Below are positions 52,262 to 61,196 of a DNA stretch of 64,000 nucleotides, in pieces. Numbering within the stretch: position 1 is the stretch's first letter; the number at the start of each line of letters is the position of its first letter. The notes under the pieces were generated by a model that was given only the letters and a program-made list of their open reading frames with translations, was not told the DNA's origin and did no database searches. Source of the stretch: Lacrimispora xylanisolvens. Lineage in GTDB: Bacteria; Bacillota; Clostridia; Lachnospirales; Lachnospiraceae. Both the position numbers and the translations under genes were made by a program. The stretch is taken from assembly GCA_017084465.1 (NCBI GenBank), contig CP070896.1, forward strand, positions 3,585,501 through 3,649,500, in the 5' to 3' direction.

Positions 52262-52996
52262 ATGAATACTAATATGAGAAAAATAAAAACAAAAATCGGA
52301 GCATTATGCTTAGCACTGGGAATTGCAGCAGGAGCCACCTTTACACCAATTACAGCTTATGCAGGTGACCCTGCAACACAGCTGGATGGGAAGCTAAGCA
52401 CATTCCATCAGGGTGATGCCAATGACTGTGGAGCAGTTTCAGCCATACAGGCACTGGATAACAGCAAATATGGAAGAAAAATTTTTAGAAAAATGATTAC
52501 GGATAATTATAATGGAACTTATACACTTAATTTTGGTTCCGGAAAACAAACGGTAACGGAAATGGATGTTGAGAACGCATACATCGAAGGGGATCTGGAT
52601 GCCAGAGTAATTGAAGCCGGTTTACAGAAGGCTATGAATGTTTATAATAGTTGTTTTGCCTGTGATGTATTTACAACAATGACCGGATTCAGACAAAGGA
52701 CATACTGGTCCAAAAATAAAACAGAAATCATGAATATCATGGCTGCAAAGTGTCAGAATGGAGAAGGAATTACAGCAGCCTGCGATTTTAATATAGCAGA
52801 CCCAGGCAGAGGAATTATTGGCGATGGCGGTCATTCCTATTCCATTAAGAGTGTAAATAAAAACACTGTAGTGGTTATCAATCCGTGGGATACTTCTGTT
52901 TTAATCAGTATGCCCAGAAGTCAGTTTGAAAAATCCATACGGTATATGACGTATGTAGATGATGCTGCAAAAAATGTTGTGGTTTATTGGGAATAA
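52262..52996 (+). CDS. Secreted calpain-like cysteine protease
   Basis: A 244-aa exported protein. The signal peptide is MNTNMRKIKTKIGALCLALG with cleavage after AYA (residue 34). The mature part has HQGDANDCGAVSAIQAL (Cys56), GGHSYSIKSV (His) and VVVINPWDTS (Asn), the order and spacing of the calpain (C2) papain-fold triad Cys-His-Asn. The family in bacteria is sparsely characterised. It stands alone between two strong terminators, with AAAGGAATCG near the ATG. There is no immunity or secretion partner nearby. It could act on host or neighbour proteins or on the cell's own surface. Confidence 0.8.
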   Translation: MNTNMRKIKTKIGALCLALGIAAGATFTPITAYAGDPATQLDGKLSTFHQGDANDCGAVSAIQALDNSKYGRKIFRKMITDNYNGTYTLNFGSGKQTVTEMDVENAYIEGDLDARVIEAGLQKAMNVYNSCFACDVFTTMTGFRQRTYWSKNKTEIMNIMAAKCQNGEGITAACDFNIADPGRGIIGDGGHSYSIKSVNKNTVVVINPWDTSVLISMPRSQFEKSIRYMTYVDDAAKNVVVYWE

Positions 52997-53014
52997 GCCT
53001 ACACCTAATCGTAC

Positions 53015-53057
53015 AGGAGCCCGGGAGATTAAATTTTTTCTCCCGGGCTCCTGTTTC
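53015..53057. terminator. Strong bidirectional terminator
   Basis: AGGAGCCCGGGAGA and TCTCCCGGGCTCCT form a perfect 14-bp stem with a 10-base AT loop (53015-53052). It lies between the converging calpain-like gene and the alcohol dehydrogenase gene and probably serves both. Confidence 0.9.
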
Positions 53058-53062
53058 CTATT

Positions 53063-54248
53063 TTATGATTTTGAAGCCATTTTATAAATTTCCAGAACAT
53101 CCTGCCAGTACAGCTTTTTCAGTCCGCCAAGTGGGTGCTCCACGCCGTAAGCCTCTCCGGTTGATTTTTTAGCCATCAGTTCTAAATTGGTGCTGTCAAT
53201 CCCCAGTTCCTCAAGTGTTGTGGGAAGACCCATTTTCACAAAGAACTGGGACAGGCGGTTGATTCCCTCCAGTACGATGGAGTCAGGATCCCGATAGCTT
53301 CCTTCCACACCCATAACGTTAACAGCAAACTGGACAAACATGTTGATGTTTGTTTTATAAACATATTTCATCCAGGCAGGAGTAAGGACAGCCAGTCCTG
53401 CGCCGTGAGCCACATCGTATATTGCACTCAGCTCATGTTCCATACCGTGGCATGCCCAGTCCTGTCTGCGGCCCAGCCCCAGTAGATCGTTGTGGGCAAT
53501 GGTGCCGCCCAGTCCCACCTGGCACCAGGCGTCGTAGTCCCTGGGATTTTCTGAAACCAGAAGAGCATGTCTCATAATTGATTTCAACGTGGTCTCACAA
53601 AGACCGTCAGTCAGATCCGTATTCAGGGTATTGGTAAAATAACGCTCAAATATATGGCTCATCATATCAGCCACACCGTTGGCAATCTGGTTTTTTGGGA
53701 AGAGTAAAGAAAAACTCGGGATTCATTACGCTTAAGACCGGACGGACCAGATCGCTTCCATATCCCAGTTTCATCTGCTTCTCTTCGTTGGTAATGACGG
53801 TACTGTTGCTGGATTCGCTTCCTGCAGCAGGAATGGTTAAAATCGTAGCTACCGGAAGGGCAGCAGTAATGGTTTTACCCTGTTCATATACGTCCCAGAC
53901 GTCTCCCTCATAGCAAACCCCGATGGCGATCGCCTTTGCAGAGTCAATTACGCTTCCGCCGCCAACTGCCAGTACTAAGTCAATACCCTGGTCTTTGCAT
54001 AGTCTGATGCCTTCATAAACAAGTGACAGCCTTGGATTCGGTACGACTCCTCCCAGCTCAGCAAACTCAATTCCATTTTCTTTTAAAGACTGAACGACGG
54101 TATCATACAGGCCGTTCTTTTTGATTCTGTCCCCGCTGTAATGTAAAAGTACCTTTTTTGCATAAGGAGCAAGAAGGCTTCCGATTTCCTTATGGGAGTC
54201 TTTTCCAAAGCAAATACGGGTAGGAATGTGAAAATTAAAATTTAACAT
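53063..54248 (-). CDS. Iron-containing alcohol dehydrogenase, butanol-dehydrogenase type (frameshifted as given)
   Basis: About 394 aa when healed, NAD(P)H-dependent group III alcohol dehydrogenase. The nucleotide-binding part is LVLAVGGGSVIDSAKAIAIG; metal-binding Asp/His lie in TIPAAGSESSNSTVI, ADMMSHIFERYF and MEHELSAIYDVAHGAGLA. The first frame ends ...PKKPDCQRCG; removing one A from the A6 run (53691-53696, T6 on the plus strand) gives LPKNQIANGVADMMSH. GAGGGGGTATTACC precedes the ATG. It follows the aldo/keto reductase gene by 29 bases, in one minus-strand operon. Confidence 0.92.
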
Positions 54249-54277
54249 GGTAATACCCCCTCTTTTCTATACATTAT

Positions 54278-55129
54278 TTAAAAATCTGTGGTATCCGGGT
54301 TGGTGGAATATCCGCAGCAGCCCTTTAAGCCGGCTATGATGGATACATCTTCGGCTGTAAGCTCAAAATCAAATACATGAGCATTTTCTTCAATCCGCTC
54401 TTTTGTAACGGACTTGGGCAAAGGAAGAAAGCCCATCTGTAAACTCCATCTGACACATATCTGTGCAATGGATTTACCATATTTCTCTGACAGTGCAATC
54501 ATTTCCGGAACTTCAAATATTTTTCCCGAACCCAGAGGACTGTAAGCTTCTGCCAGTATATTGTGTTCCTTTAAGTAAGAAACCAGTTCATCCTGGGTAT
54601 CACCCGGGCAAAGTCTGATCTGGTTCACCATAGGTGCGATTTTTGCTGTCTTCATAAGTTCTTCTAAGTGATGAATCCGGAAGTTGCTGACACCGATGGA
54701 ACGGATACGGCCCGCCTCATACAGTTCTTCAAATGCTTTCCATGTGCCTGCATTGGCTTCCTGCCAGTTGGCACGGGATTTAATGGGATTGGGCCAATGA
54801 ATTAAGTACAGGTCTAAGTAATCCAGATCTAAGTTTTTCATGGTCGCCTCAAAGGCATTCAGTGTTTCCTGATATCCATGTTCAGGGTTTTGAAGCTTGC
54901 TGGTAACAAAGATCTCTTCTCTTGGAACGCCGCTTTCCTTAATTCCGGTTCCAACGCTTTCCTCATTGTAATAGAGTGCAGCAGTATCGATGTTACGGTA
55001 GCCAGTTTTAAGTGCCTGCTTTACTGCATTGACTGCAGTTTCTCCATTTTGTGCTTTCCAGGTGCCAAAGCCGATGCAGGGGATTTTTACACCATTAGCC
55101 AGTATATAGTTGTCTGATAAAGATTTCAT
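54278..55129 (-). CDS. Aldo/keto reductase
   Basis: A 283-aa NADPH-dependent reductase, (alpha/beta)8 barrel. The catalytic tetrad is visible: Asp in NIDTAALYYNEE, Tyr in the same segment, Lys in FVTSKLQN and His in YLIHWPNP. The NADPH site has ICVRWSLQMGFLPLPKSV. It reduces aldehydes or ketones; the exact substrate is unknown. AAGGAGGTACCTG precedes the ATG. It is the first gene of the unit under the MerR-type promoter. Confidence 0.93.
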   Translation of the reverse strand: MKSLSDNYILANGVKIPCIGFGTWKAQNGETAVNAVKQALKTGYRNIDTAALYYNEESVGTGIKESGVPREEIFVTSKLQNPEHGYQETLNAFEATMKNLDLDYLDLYLIHWPNPIKSRANWQEANAGTWKAFEELYEAGRIRSIGVSNFRIHHLEELMKTAKIAPMVNQIRLCPGDTQDELVSYLKEHNILAEAYSPLGSGKIFEVPEMIALSEKYGKSIAQICVRWSLQMGFLPLPKSVTKERIEENAHVFDFELTAEDVSIIAGLKGCCGYSTNPDTTDF

Positions 55130-55187
55130 TCAGGTACCTCCTTATTGATTTCGCTTGATCACGGGATCAAACTATTGTATAGTAAGT

Positions 55188-55218
55188 ATTGTAAACCTTA
55201 ACGTTAACTTTAAGTCAA
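55188..55218 (-). promoter_or_regulatory. MerR-type promoter with 19-bp spacer and operator
   Basis: Minus strand TTGACT (55218-55213), a 19-base spacer and TACAAT (55193-55188). The long spacer is the hallmark of MerR-controlled promoters. The dyad CTTAACGTTAACTTTAAG (55197-55214) lies in it. It faces the aldo/keto reductase, while the MerR gene is divergent. Confidence 0.82.
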
Positions 55219-55254
55219 GAGACAGATTGGAAAATCTGCCGGAAAAGGATAAAA

Positions 55255-55663
55255 ATGAATTACACCATAAAACAGGTATCAGAAAAGACACATTTAAAGC
55301 CACACGTTCTCCGTTATTATGAACGGGAAGGGCTTCTTCCATTCGTAGACAGAAGTGAAAGCGGAATCCGCCGTTATTCCGAAGAGGACTTAGAGTGGCT
55401 GTCTTTAATCTGCTGTCTGAAAAATACAGGGATGGCGATCAAACAGATCAGGGAATTTGTGGAGCTGAGCTTACAGGGAAAAGAGACGTTAAAAGAACGG
55501 TGTTCCATGCTGATAGCACATAAAGGAAGTAGAGGATCAGATTGCAGGACTTAAGAAGTACTTATGCAAGGTGGATCATAAGATCTCGTATTTCACAGAT
55601 CAGTATGAGAAGTATTTAGATGAAAAAAGTGAGATTGGAGCAGTCAGTCATGGTTCGGATTAA
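55255..55663 (+). CDS. MerR-family transcriptional regulator (frameshifted as given)
   Basis: About 135 aa when healed. The N-terminal winged helix is MNYTIKQVSEKTHLKPHVLRYYEREGLLPF, RYSEEDLEWLSLICCLKNTGM is the second wing part, and a coiled coil ends it. The frame stops at 55554; dropping one G from GG at 55525-55526 restores AHKEVEDQIAGLKKYLCKVD and the TAA at 55661. This places the ATG of the glycosylase inside its end. It probably activates the divergent reductase/dehydrogenase operon in response to aldehydes or similar electrophiles, as for AdhR/YraB-type regulators (inference). Confidence 0.88.
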
Positions 55664-56510
55664 AATAGATGATATGGATCTGGGTCAGATTGCGAAATCA
55701 GGGCAGTGCTTTCGTATGGAGGAACAGGAGCAGGGAATCTGGTCTGTCACGGCTGGAGCGCAATACATAGAAGCAGTGAAAGAAGGGGAAGAGTTTCTTT
55801 TTTCCTGTGATGAGGAAGAGTTTCAAAGGGTATGGTCCCATTATTTTGATCTGGAAGGGGATTACTGCGGATATAAGAGACAGGTACCGGAAGAGGACTC
55901 TTATTTACGGGAAGCCATCCGGTGCGGCTGGGGGGTGCGGATTCTCCGCCAGGATTTATGGGAGATGCTGGTTACATTTCTAATATCCCAGAATAATAAT
56001 ATTCCACGGATTAAGGGGAGTGTAAGGCAACTATGCAATCGTTTTGGAATGGAAAAGAAGGGCAGAGGTCTGGTTATGTCTTCTGCTGGAGTGTGGGAAG
56101 AGGTTACGAGAAGCTTTATGACGTTTCCGACCCCTGAATCCATTGCCTCCGCCGGCCTTCCCGGTCTGTCTGATGTGGGGCTGGGATATCGGGATAAGTA
56201 TATTCTTCATATGGCTCAGTGCTGCAGCGGGCCGGAGGGAGAGAAGTGGCTGTCCGATTTAAAGAAAGCGGATTACGAGAATGCTCATGCAACACTCTTA
56301 AAACAGTATGGGATTGGTAAGAAGGTGGCAGATTGTGTCTGCCTGTTCGGGCTTCACCATGTAGGAGCTTTCCCCGTAGATACCCATGTGAAGCAGATAA
56401 TAACCACATATTATCCCAATGGTTTCCCGCTTAAGCGGTATGAGGGCTATGCAGGAATCCTGCAGCAATATATGTTTTACCATAAAATCAACCGGTTGGC
56501 GGCTGAATAA
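55650..56510 (+). CDS. ogg: 8-oxoguanine DNA glycosylase, OGG1 type
   Basis: A 286-aa bifunctional glycosylase/AP lyase of the OGG1 branch. The N-terminal domain is SGQCFRMEEQ; the HhH-GPD motif is YGIGKKVADCVCLFG with catalytic Lys (second Lys of GKK), then HVGAFPVDTHV with catalytic Asp. The C-terminal YAGILQQYMFYHK is typical. The ATG at 55650 gives MVRIKIDDMDLGQIAKSG, like family N-termini; the longer start at 55620 is possible. It overlaps the healed merR by 14 bases. It removes 8-oxoG opposite C. Confidence 0.92.
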   Translation: MVRIKIDDMDLGQIAKSGQCFRMEEQEQGIWSVTAGAQYIEAVKEGEEFLFSCDEEEFQRVWSHYFDLEGDYCGYKRQVPEEDSYLREAIRCGWGVRILRQDLWEMLVTFLISQNNNIPRIKGSVRQLCNRFGMEKKGRGLVMSSAGVWEEVTRSFMTFPTPESIASAGLPGLSDVGLGYRDKYILHMAQCCSGPEGEKWLSDLKKADYENAHATLLKQYGIGKKVADCVCLFGLHHVGAFPVDTHVKQIITTYYPNGFPLKRYEGYAGILQQYMFYHKINRLAAE

Positions 56511-56665
56511 ATCACCTCTTTTGACGGACAGTCTGGGCATGGGGATGCTCCAGGCTGTTCTTGTCTTTTCTTTTGTCGAAATAATTCATACTTTTATCAC
56601 ACAATAAACAAAGTTAAATCACACAATCTTCACAATTCCCTTTTACCCTAATTAAGGACACGATT

Positions 56666-57760
56666 ATGAAAATAGAACAGGAGGAGAGAGAGTTGATTGA
56701 AGTCAAAAACCTGGTAAAAGATTACGGCGGGCATCTGGCTGTGGATCATTTAAACTTTACCATTCAGGATGGCAAGATCTATGGTTTTCTGGGCCCAAAC
56801 GGAGCAGGAAAATCCACTACAATGAATATTATAACCGGTTACATAGGTGCGACCGAGGGTGATGTGTGGATTAATGGCCATAACATTTTAGAGGATCCGG
56901 AGGAGGCAAAAAGGTGCATTGGTTATCTGCCGGAGCTACCCCCTCTTTACGTCGATATGACAGTAAAGGAACAGCTTGATTTTGCTGCTGAATTAAAGAA
57001 AATACCGAAAAAAGACAGGGAAGAGGAAGTCCTTAAAGTAATGAACTTAGCGAAGCTTACTGATGTAAGCGGACGCCTGATCCGTAACCTCTCAAAAGGC
57101 TACAGACAAAGAGTAGGGCTTGCCCAGGCAGTTTTGGGATTCCCTCCGGTTATTATATTAGATGAACCAACCGTGGGATTAGATCCAAAGCAGATCATTG
57201 AAATACGGGACACCATAAGAGAACTGGGTCAGAAACATACGGTTATTTTAAGCTCCCATATTCTTTCCGAAGTAAGCGCAGTCTGCGATCATGTGCTGAT
57301 TATAGACCGGGGACGGCTGATTGCCAGTGACACACCGGAAAACTTAGAGCGCCAGATGGCAGATGCTTCTGGTATGGAACTTCTGATAAAGGGAGAAGAA
57401 GTTCAGATCCGTGATATTCTTGACACCATTCCCCAGGCAGCTGACGTAATCGTGAAAGAAAGCGGAGAAGAGGCAGTAAAAAAGGTAACGTTCCGTTTGA
57501 CAGGTGCAGGGGAAGAAGAGGATATCCGGGAAATTATTTTCTTTGCTTTTGCCGATAACCGACTGCCAATCCTCTCAATGCATGTAAATAAGGCTTCGCT
57601 GGAAGAAGTTTTCTTAGAGCTGACGGCAGATGCAGAATCTGAGGATGGTCAGGAAGAAATTCAGGAAGAAATCCAGGAAGATAAAGAACTGAATGCAGAT
57701 GAGGAATCAGAAAATACAGAAACAGAAAATAAAAAGAGTGATGGAGAGGAGGAATTATAA
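56666..57760 (+). CDS. gldA: ABC transporter ATPase of the Gld type
   Basis: A 364-aa ATPase. Walker A is GPNGAGKSTTMNI, the Q-loop is IGYLPELPPLY, the signature is LSKGYRQRVGLAQA, Walker B is VIILDEPTVGLDP, and the H-loop is ILSSHI. A very acidic tail (about 320-364, repeats of EEIQEE) is unusual. ATG at 56666 follows AAGGA; TTG at 56693, after AGGAGG and giving M-IEVKNLVKDYGG, is an equally good start. With the next two genes it resembles GldAFG of Bacteroidetes gliding, but similar systems are widespread in Firmicutes without gliding. Confidence 0.88.
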   Translation: MKIEQEERELIEVKNLVKDYGGHLAVDHLNFTIQDGKIYGFLGPNGAGKSTTMNIITGYIGATEGDVWINGHNILEDPEEAKRCIGYLPELPPLYVDMTVKEQLDFAAELKKIPKKDREEEVLKVMNLAKLTDVSGRLIRNLSKGYRQRVGLAQAVLGFPPVIILDEPTVGLDPKQIIEIRDTIRELGQKHTVILSSHILSEVSAVCDHVLIIDRGRLIASDTPENLERQMADASGMELLIKGEEVQIRDILDTIPQAADVIVKESGEEAVKKVTFRLTGAGEEEDIREIIFFAFADNRLPILSMHVNKASLEEVFLELTADAESEDGQEEIQEEIQEDKELNADEESENTETENKKSDGEEEL

Positions 57761-58626
57761 TGGCTGCTGTTTATAGAAGAGAGCTGAAATCTTACTTCCA
57801 GTCCATGACCGGATATGTATTTATAGCATTTATGGTGCTGTTTATTGGGATTTACTTCATGGCATACAACATGATGAGCGGATATCCGTATTTTTCTTAT
57901 ACCTTATCAGGAATGGTTACAATCATTATGATCGGGATTCCAGTTCTGACCATGAGAAGTTTTGCAGATGACAGAAAGACTAAGACCGATCAGCTATTGT
58001 TAACTTCTCCGGTCTCCGTAGGGAAAATAGTTTTGGGAAAATATCTTTCCATGGTTACTGTATTTGCAGTTCCGGTTGTATTATCCTGCCTTTGCCCCCT
58101 GATTATTCAGATGAACGGAACCGCTCATCTGAAGGCAGATTATGCGGCAATTCTGGCGTTTTTCTTACTGGGATGTGTTTATATTGCCATAGGAATGTTT
58201 ATTTCTTCCCTTACAGAGAGTCAGATCATTGCTGCAGTGGGAACCTTTGGTATCATTCTTCTCCTGCTTTTGTGGCCCAATCTGGTGGGATTTTTACCAA
58301 CTACTGCACTGGGTTCTCTGATTGGATTTTTCCTGCTCTGGTCTCTGGCAGTACTGATTGTTAACCGGGTTACCAGCCATAATGGTCTTGCATTAATTTT
58401 AGAAGCAGTTGGGATCATAGTTATGGTTGGATTATACTTAATCAAAAAGGGTTTGTTTGACCGGGCACTGACAAATGTGATGGAAAAGGTTGCAATCACC
58501 GGTGTATTCCAGAACTTTGCTACTCATTATATTTTTGATTTGGGCGGTTTGGTTACCTATATCAGCATAATCTTCCTGCTGGTATTCCTGACTGTGCAGT
58601 CCATAGAGAAACGCAGATGGAGTTAG
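57760..58626 (+). CDS. gldF: ABC-2 permease of the Gld type
   Basis: A 288-aa membrane protein with six hydrophobic segments. MAAVYRRELKSYFQSMTGYVFIAFMV and RSFADDRKTKTDQLLLTSPVSVGKIVLGKY are typical of the GldF-like permease. The ATG overlaps the ATPase stop by 1 base (TAATG) with GGAGGA before it. GldG follows 10 bases later. Confidence 0.88.
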   Translation: MAAVYRRELKSYFQSMTGYVFIAFMVLFIGIYFMAYNMMSGYPYFSYTLSGMVTIIMIGIPVLTMRSFADDRKTKTDQLLLTSPVSVGKIVLGKYLSMVTVFAVPVVLSCLCPLIIQMNGTAHLKADYAAILAFFLLGCVYIAIGMFISSLTESQIIAAVGTFGIILLLLLWPNLVGFLPTTALGSLIGFFLLWSLAVLIVNRVTSHNGLALILEAVGIIVMVGLYLIKKGLFDRALTNVMEKVAITGVFQNFATHYIFDLGGLVTYISIIFLLVFLTVQSIEKRRWS

Positions 58627-58636
58627 GAGGATGGAA

Positions 58637-60009
58637 ATGACCAGAAAATTAAAAAAAGGCGGCTATACTGCAATCCTTTCCGTGATTGTCATAGCTGCGG
58701 TAATTATACTCAATTTGATTGTGGGACGTCTTCCCGAAAAGGTGCGGCAATGGGATATGAGCAGCAGCCAGATCTATACCCTGGGAGGAACCACCAGTGA
58801 CTTAATCAAAGCACTGGATAAGGATGTGACGATTTATGTGGTAGGAGATCCTGCAAGTGTGGATAAACGGATTACCAGCTTTTTAAAACGTTACGAGGAT
58901 TTATCCAGCCATGTTAAGGTGGAAACCGTGGATTCTGTACTTCACCCGGAACAGGTTAAAAAGCTGAATGCCACAGATGGCACGATTCTTGTAAGCTGCG
59001 AATCTACTAATAAAACCCAGTCCATTCCATTTACCGATATCATTAAAATGGATGAGTCCTCTTATTACTATTACGGGCAGGCCAAAGAGACCGCATTTGA
59101 CGGAGAAGGTCAGGTGACAGGAGCCATTTCCCATGTGACCAGCAATGTTTCCAAGACCATCTATGTCACAGAGGGACATGGAGAGGCGGCATTTGGAGCT
59201 ACGGTAACCGATATGCTGGGGAAATCCAATTTAACGGTTAACAGCATTAACCTTTTAAAAGACGGGAAGATTCCTGAGGACTGCGAACTTCTTCTTATGA
59301 ATGCTCCCGCTTCCGATCTTGCCAATGATGAGAAGACCATGATCTCCGATTATCTGGACAAAGGCGGCCATGTGTTAATCATTGCCGGATATTCAGAAAA
59401 AGAGCGTCCAAACCTTACTTCTGTCATGAGCGCATATGGACTGAATCTGGAAAATGGTATGGCTGCAGATACCAAGAACTTTTATCAGAACAATCCTTAC
59501 TACATTTTCCCGACTATTGAGTCTGGCAGTGAAGTGACTAACGGAGTCGATATAAAGAGTGCAGCACTGGTTCTCCAGTCAGGTGCATTCACCCAGGCTG
59601 AAAATCTGCCGGAGGGAGTCAATGTAACTCCGTTTATGCAGACCAGTGATGCAGGAATGCTTGTTACCCCGGATTCCCAGAAGAAAGGAACCTACATTCT
59701 GGGAGCTGTTTCAGAAAAGAAGCTGGATACGGGTTCAGCCCGCCTGACTGTATTTTCTACCCCATCTCTGATTGATGAAAGTTTAAATACCAGTTTTACC
59801 AACTTAAGTAACCTGACTCTGTTTATGAACGCAGTGACTTCTAATTTTGAAGACGTAGCTAATGTTTCCATCCCCCCTCCAAGAGTCTTGACGTGACCTA
59901 TAATACAGTGACACATGGCGGTATGTGGGGAATCCTGTTTATCTTAATTATTCCTGCGGCGTCCCTTGGCTGCGGACTTATGATCTGGTTAAAGCGCAGA
60001 CGTCTGTAG
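58637..60009 (+). CDS. gldG: GldG-family auxiliary ABC protein (frameshifted as given)
   Basis: About 457 aa when healed. An N-terminal membrane segment (ILSVIVIAAVIILNLIVG), a long extracellular ABC-type-uncharacterised (GldG) domain at about 45-400 including DKDVTIYVVGDPASVDKRIT and HVLIIAGYSEKERPNLTSV, and a C-terminal membrane segment (MWGILFILIIPAASLGCGLMIW). The last part is out of frame: the C6 run at 59872-59877 needs one more C, giving NVSIPPSKSLDVTY and ending at 60009 rather than 59896. AGGAGG favours the ATG at 58637 over the one at 58631. Confidence 0.86.
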
Positions 60010-60024
60010 AAGGAGGCAGGACTT

Positions 60025-61008
60025 ATGAAGAAAAAAAACGGACTGATATTTGGGGCTGCCGCGTTAGTGGTACTCTGTGCAGTGTATGTGGGAGTGGGGC
60101 AGTACATGGACCGCTCCCAGAAAAAAACGGAAAATCAGAAAGAGGCCTCCAAGGTTTATATGACCGACTTTTCTGAAATTCAGTCAGTTTCTTATGACCG
60201 GGAGGGCAATGAGATCTCCTTTACAAAAAAGGATGGCAAATGGGTCTATGATCAGGATGTGAAATTTCCGGTGATGCAGACCAAAATGGACGGGATTGCT
60301 TCCACTGTCTCTAAGCTGGAAGCAGTGAGAAAACTGGAAGACGGAGATGGATTTGGTGCATATGGACTGGATCAGCCCATCCGTACCATTACAGTCACTG
60401 GTGCAGACAATAAAAAGTCAGTGATTCTCCTTGGAAATGCCACACCGGACGGAGATTACTATGCTGCAATTCAGGGAGAGGATACCCCTTATCTCATCGG
60501 TTCTTCCCTATATACGGAGACAGACAGCGGTCTGAATGACTTTATGGCTCTGGAAGAATTTCCGGCAATTGCCGGAACCGATATCACTGGAATTACTGTG
60601 ACCAAGGGAGACAACAGGAAACAGTTCGTAAAGAAAAAGCTGGACGATGAGAAAGGAACCATTGAATGGTATAAGGACTCAGCAGACACCGCGGAAAATA
60701 AGGTGGATGACAATTCCCCATTAAATGTGCTGGCTGATTCCCTTGCAGGCCTGAAGGTAAAGAGCTGTCCAAACTATAATGTAACGGATTCCCAGTTAAA
60801 GGATTATGGTCTTGATCAGCCTTCTGCCGTTATTTCTTATACTTATAACAAAAATGGAAAGGATGAGACATTCCAGCTTTCAGTAGGAAGTCTTAATGAG
60901 GATTCAAGCTGCTATTATACAAGAACAGAAAATTCTCCCTTTGTAAATGAAATAGATAAGGCATCAGTTGATAAATGTCTGACTGTCAATGAGGAAATCA
61001 GTAAATAA
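60025..61008 (+). CDS. DUF4340-type extracytoplasmic protein
   Basis: A 327-aa protein with an N-terminal membrane anchor (GLIFGAAALVVLCAVYVGVG) and a large outside domain with repeated beta-rich halves (VSYDREGNEISFTKKDGKWV; ITVTKGDNRKQFVKKKL). This pattern matches DUF4340 proteins, which commonly follow GldG-like genes. GAAGGAGGC precedes the ATG, 15 bases after gldG. It is probably a subunit of the same ABC machine; its function is unknown. Confidence 0.82.
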   Translation: MKKKNGLIFGAAALVVLCAVYVGVGQYMDRSQKKTENQKEASKVYMTDFSEIQSVSYDREGNEISFTKKDGKWVYDQDVKFPVMQTKMDGIASTVSKLEAVRKLEDGDGFGAYGLDQPIRTITVTGADNKKSVILLGNATPDGDYYAAIQGEDTPYLIGSSLYTETDSGLNDFMALEEFPAIAGTDITGITVTKGDNRKQFVKKKLDDEKGTIEWYKDSADTAENKVDDNSPLNVLADSLAGLKVKSCPNYNVTDSQLKDYGLDQPSAVISYTYNKNGKDETFQLSVGSLNEDSSCYYTRTENSPFVNEIDKASVDKCLTVNEEISK

Positions 61009-61032
61009 ACAAATGACAAAAAAGGAAAAGAG

Positions 61033-61066
61033 CAGTTTCGGTTTAAAATTCCGGAACTGTTTTTTT
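61033..61066 (+). terminator. Intrinsic terminator after the Gld-type operon
   Basis: CAGTTTCGG and CCGGAACTG form a 9-bp stem (one G-T), followed by T7. Confidence 0.88.
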
Positions 61067-61196
61067 GTTGTTCCAATATGCCAGGTATAAATTTATGTAA
61101 TTGCCTGATATAAATAAAATATATTACATATTAACATACGGGTATGATATGATAGTACGACAACAAGAAAACAGCATAAAAATGGAGGCAGTAATT

